Part shown: in pieces, positions 5,540 through 8,045 of the stretch
Numbering within the stretch: the first letter of the stretch is position 1
Layout of the letters: every line of letters starts with the position of its first letter
Assembly (NCBI GenBank): GCA_037968515.1
Contig: JBBKVQ010000158.1
Location: 1 to 8,045, forward strand
DNA: 8,045 nucleotides
Direction of reading: 5' to 3'
Source: JBFFMO01 sp037968515
GTDB taxonomy: Bacteria; Myxococcota_A; Bradymonadia; Bradymonadales; Bradymonadaceae
The notes under the pieces: generated by a model
What the model was told of the DNA's origin: nothing
The model's database searches: none
What the model saw: the letters and a program-made list of their open reading frames with translations, nothing else
Program-made: the position numbers and the translations under genes

Positions 5540-5715
5540 TTACTTCGATTTGGCTTCAAGGCAGCCCCCCACACTTAAAAACGATTCCGCTAAACGCAAA
5601 GATTCATCGGCACTAAACACTTTCTGAGCCAATATCACCCACGATTTCCGGGTTGTCCATCGACCGATCAGAACATCGTAATCTCGCATCCCAATTTGAG
5701 TCAGGTGGTGGGGGA
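5540..5715 (-). pseudogene. Orphan RHS tip remnant (end of RHS core plus a foreign short C-terminus)
   Basis: This frame is open from 5773 to the TAA at 5540-5542 and has no upstream start of its own. Residues encoded at about 5704-5648 read LTQIGMRDYDVLIGRWTTRK, matching LTRFGARDYDSQIGRWTARD of the main RHS protein. The bases also align by eye with about 6780-6830. After GRWTTRK the sequence changes to an unrelated 35-residue end rich in Leu, Ala, Ser and Glu (VFSADESLRLAESFLSVGG), terminating in EAKSK. It is best read as what remains of a displaced toxin tip: most of the core and probably most of the toxin domain have been lost. A zinc-ribbon gene follows 60 nt downstream, where an orphan immunity gene would sit. 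Not all of the end need be toxin; part could be drifted non-coding DNA. Confidence 0.6.
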
Positions 5716-5756
5716 CGCTATTGATTTGCGGTGTTAAACCGGCATGGTCATGGATT

Positions 5757-6191
5757 TCACCACCATTCGAGTTCTATGAAGTCTCCCCATGATGGGTCAT
5801 CAAAAACGACATCAAGGATAACACCTTCTTCCAGTTGCTTTGACACAATCGCCATACCCTCCCAACGATTTTGTAACAAACTTAGAAGCGTCTCCTTCGA
5901 TGGCATTCCGACAAAAAAGCCGGTGGATTCCTTGTCATAACACTCAAACACCAAATCGGTACGCCGACTAATCAACGTGACGGCCTCATCAATCGCGTCG
6001 TCCAGTTCTGAGAAACGTCGATTTTTTAGAGTTTTTCTGTCCCGCATTTCATCGACATGTTTCTGTAGTTGGTTTTGTAGCAAAATCGATCCCTCAGGAT
6101 CTACTGGTTCGAAGGCTTCCGCAAGCCCTGAAGCGGCCTGTCGCTTGCGATGAAACGCGATCGCGAGTTGATTGATGTTGTTAAAACTCAT
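5757..6191 (-). CDS. Putative immunity protein for the HNH-type RHS toxin
   Basis: A 144-residue protein starting MSFNNINQL. I chose ATG 6191 over the longer start at 6299. The sequence before 6191 is an antisense-frame reading of toxin codons, and an AAAAGG Shine-Dalgarno sits 9 nt before 6191. The gene overlaps the toxin stop (6181-6183) by 11 nt, the usual toxin/antidote layout with coupled translation. The protein is soluble, with no signal peptide or TM segment. It has a charged helical first half (about residues 8-75, many K/R/E/D) and an acidic end (VVFDDPSWGDFIELEWW) that could mimic nucleic acid or cover a basic nuclease site. I do not recognise the family. The immunity role is inferred from position directly behind the toxin domain. 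Codon and base use are more AT-rich than in the RHS core, as is common for exchanged tip/immunity modules. Confidence 0.85.
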   Translation of the reverse strand: MSFNNINQLAIAFHRKRQAASGLAEAFEPVDPEGSILLQNQLQKHVDEMRDRKTLKNRRFSELDDAIDEAVTLISRRTDLVFECYDKESTGFFVGMPSKETLLSLLQNRWEGMAIVSKQLEEGVILDVVFDDPSWGDFIELEWW

Positions 6192-8007
6192 TAACCTTGA
6201 CCTTTTCTGACGTAAGTCGAGGACGTCCAAGTGAGTCGAACTGCCCCCTGGGCTTGATTGGACCGGCTTCCCAATGTGGTCCGTGTCCCGGGACATCATC
6301 GGTTAGTGAGTGTTGTACTGACATTTCCGTTTTACCGCCACCGACTGCCGGCACTTCGTAGGTGTACTGTCGACCTGCCCGGGTTTCATCCGGAGCCTTG
6401 ACACTTTTCTGTCTAATCGGCTGTTGTGTAGTAGGAATCCCCGCCTCGCGCATTGCTTTACGTCTTGCTGCCCTTTTACCTAACGCTCCATATCCGCCGC
6501 CGGGCAACGCGGCGCCAGCAATCAAGCCACCAACACTTAATACTTTGTCTACATCATCGGCGCACGGATTCACCACCGTAGCTATCGCATCATAGACATC
6601 ATAGGCCGTAAGACCGAATTCTACAGCGGCCCAAATCCCACCGAGTACCGCGATAATGGCGGCTGGAATGGCGATTTCACCTTCTGGATCCACAAAATTG
6701 ACTGGATCGTTGCCTGCATAGATGTACAGATTGGCCTGCCCCCCACCGAACGCCACCAGGTCCCGCGCCGTCCATCGACCAATTTGGGAGTCGTAGTCTC
6801 GGGCTCCAAATCGGGTCAGACTGGTGTCGGGATCATAGAGTCCACCCGCAAATCCAAAGGGTTGGAAACCAGGCTTGGTGTCCAACAACACCTGACCAAA
6901 CGTGTCGTAGCGCAGTTCTTGGACGACAGCGCCACTCGTTGCATTGACGACAAATCGCACCGAGCCCAAATGGTCGCGGACCAACACATAAGTCATCCCG
7001 CCCCGCATAAAGTAGTCGGGCACGTTGATGCCGGTTCCATACACATAGGCGGTGGTGGTGACGCCGTTGGCATCCACCTCGGCCACGGGGGCGAGCCCGC
7101 CGGCCCACAGGTATCGGTGGGTAGTCGTGCCGTTGATTTTCCGGCCGATACGGCGTTTTAGCGCGTCGTATTGGTAGGTCAGCGTTCGGCCGTCTGGCAG
7201 CACGACTTGCTGCAGCTCGCCCATCACGCCGTAGGTGTACTGAGTGATGGCGGCGCCGTCTGATTTTCGGGTGCGTTGCCCCGCCGCGTTGTACTGATAG
7301 AGCGTGCTGCCGTAGCGCGTCAGCTGGTCGTCGGCGTTGAGCGTTATCTGGGCCGAGGTCACTGTTTCTGCGGCAGAAACTACGCCGGTTCGGTTGGAGT
7401 TCGCATCGTACGAATACGTGGCGCTCACCACACCGTTCACGCGAACTTCGACGATTTGGCCAAGCAGGTCGTAAGCATAATTGTACGTGGTGGTCGTGCC
7501 CTGAAGCGCCTCTTGAGCTTGGGTGATGCGGCCCAAATCATCGCGGGTGTATTGCACACGTAATAAATCTGCACTGGTGCGAGCACGAAGCTCGCTGAGT
7601 TCTCCAAATTCGCTGTAGGTGTAGTCGACCTGGGCCGTTCCGACCTTTCGCTGCTTCAGAAAATACGTGTCGGCCAGGTACGAGAGCGACTCCGCACCGA
7701 TTTGCAGCGGCAAGCCGTCGTTGTCGTAGGTGTAGTCGATGACCTCGCCATTGATCGACATCGAGCCAAGGCTCAGCGTGCCGTCTTCCCACGTCCAATC
7801 GACGCTGCCGTTGACCGCGCCGCTGGTCGTTTGGCTGATCGGCAACGGGCCATCCCAGACAAACGCGATATTGGCTTCGCCGCCTAGAACCTCGGCCAAA
7901 TGGGCGTCTTCGCCGTAATTGAAGTCATATGTATCGACACCGATATTAATTTGGTCGAGTCGATTGCTCGAGTCGTAGGCGAGTGTCCATCCGCGGCCAT
8001 CACCCAT
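6181..8007 (-). CDS. RHS/YD-repeat polymorphic toxin, 3' part, with HNH/EndoVII-like C-terminal toxin domain
   Basis: This is the C-terminal 608 residues of an RHS protein; such proteins form a hollow beta-shell around a toxin that is released into a neighbouring cell. YD repeats run from about residue 5 to 340 (motifs such as YTYDNDG, YSYDANSN, YQYDALKRR). The RHS-associated core follows at about 344-443, with RDHLGSVR (344-351), YDPDTSLTRFGARDYD (391-406), IGRW (409-412), NLYIYAGNDPVNFVDPEG. A hydrophobic Ala/Gly-rich linker (445-510) leads to the toxin domain (about 517-608): AGIPTTQQP, then YTYE (551), SVQH (566) and PGHGPHWEAG (H575, H578). That E-H-H-H order fits the Tox-HNH-EHHH group of HNH/EndoVII nucleases; the family name comes from memory of the motif, with moderate confidence. 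The 8007 ATG is not the true start: RHS sequence continues upstream in another frame (see 8008-8045). A 144-residue immunity gene overlaps its stop. Confidence 0.93.
   Translation of the reverse strand: MGDGRGWTLAYDSSNRLDQINIGVDTYDFNYGEDAHLAEVLGGEANIAFVWDGPLPISQTTSGAVNGSVDWTWEDGTLSLGSMSINGEVIDYTYDNDGLPLQIGAESLSYLADTYFLKQRKVGTAQVDYTYSEFGELSELRARTSADLLRVQYTRDDLGRITQAQEALQGTTTTYNYAYDLLGQIVEVRVNGVVSATYSYDANSNRTGVVSAAETVTSAQITLNADDQLTRYGSTLYQYNAAGQRTRKSDGAAITQYTYGVMGELQQVVLPDGRTLTYQYDALKRRIGRKINGTTTHRYLWAGGLAPVAEVDANGVTTTAYVYGTGINVPDYFMRGGMTYVLVRDHLGSVRFVVNATSGAVVQELRYDTFGQVLLDTKPGFQPFGFAGGLYDPDTSLTRFGARDYDSQIGRWTARDLVAFGGGQANLYIYAGNDPVNFVDPEGEIAIPAAIIAVLGGIWAAVEFGLTAYDVYDAIATVVNPCADDVDKVLSVGGLIAGAALPGGGYGALGKRAARRKAMREAGIPTTQQPIRQKSVKAPDETRAGRQYTYEVPAVGGGKTEMSVQHSLTDDVPGHGPHWEAGPIKPRGQFDSLGRPRLTSEKVKVNEF
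6790..7631 (-). repeat. Long direct repeat, copy A (RHS core of the main gene)
   Basis: This is the partner of 4385-5190. It covers residues from about VDYTYSEFGELSEL through GARDYD of the main RHS protein, including the 12 residues (SADLLRVQYTRD) missing from the other copy. The two repeats are separated by about 1.6 kb that hold the HNH tip, its immunity gene, an RHS remnant and the zinc-ribbon gene. Confidence 0.9.
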
Positions 8008-8045
8008 CGTGGCGGAGTCAAACGGTGGTCGAGGTCGAACACATA
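8008..8045 (-). pseudogene. Upstream RHS coding sequence in a shifted frame
   Basis: Read from 8045 downwards, the minus strand gives YVFDLDHRLT, a textbook RHS unit head (Y-x-F-D-x-x-x-R-L). This lies one frame off from the 608-residue ORF. In that ORF's own frame the same bases read CVRPRPPFDSAT, which is not RHS-like until DSAT. Joining YVFDLDHRL to DSATMGDGRGW needs one extra base near 8020-8016. So the gene is either frameshifted here or carries a sequencing error. There is no stop in either frame up to the window edge, so the direction of the change cannot be settled from here. Confidence 0.5.

Noticed and set aside
6192..6299. Longer start for the 6191-5757 immunity protein (MMSRDTDHIG...)
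   Set aside because: These codons overlap the toxin domain in another frame. A good Shine-Dalgarno sits before ATG 6191.

Overview
The window looks like accessory DNA from a Gram-negative bacterium, most likely Myxococcota or a former deltaproteobacterium such as Bradymonadia. This is an inference. It rests on a secreted lipoprotein with an Asp/Ala/Met-rich linker, a Cys-rich segment and 40-residue propeller repeats, next to a large RHS/YD-repeat locus. All convincing genes are on the minus strand, so transcription runs from high to low coordinates. Plus-strand ORFs are shadows.

Region by region, in transcription order. (1) 8045-6181: the 3' part of an RHS toxin gene. It has YD repeats, the RHS-associated core ending in DPEG, and a C-terminal domain resembling an HNH/endonuclease VII-type nuclease toxin. 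The reading frame appears to break at about 8008-8020. (2) 6191-5757: the probable cognate immunity gene, overlapping the toxin stop by 11 nt. (3) 5715-5540: a displaced scrap of RHS core joined to a different short tip. (4) 5480-5214: a small zinc-ribbon protein, probably orphan immunity. (5) 5190-4280: a second copy of about 800 bp of the RHS core (about 94% identical at protein level by eye count). It has no start codon and carries an in-frame TAG at its head. It is joined to a 34-residue tip whose stop overlaps the next gene (ATGA). (6) 4283-1152: seven small, tightly packed genes: a two-TM protein (4283-3849), a probable lipoprotein with a TTG start (3779-3378), another two-TM protein, three soluble proteins of unknown family, and a second two-TM protein paralogous to the first. 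(7) 1031-1: the start of a secreted beta-propeller lipoprotein running off the left edge.

How the parts work together (inference from known RHS/polymorphic toxin biology): the main RHS gene and its immunity gene form the active toxin/antidote pair. The downstream core copy with another tip, and the string of small genes, look like a silent cassette and an immunity bank. Recombination between the two core copies (4385-5190 and 6790-7631) would exchange the toxin tip and bring its own immunity gene along. No RNA genes, CRISPR, insertion sequences, att sites or convincing terminators were seen.
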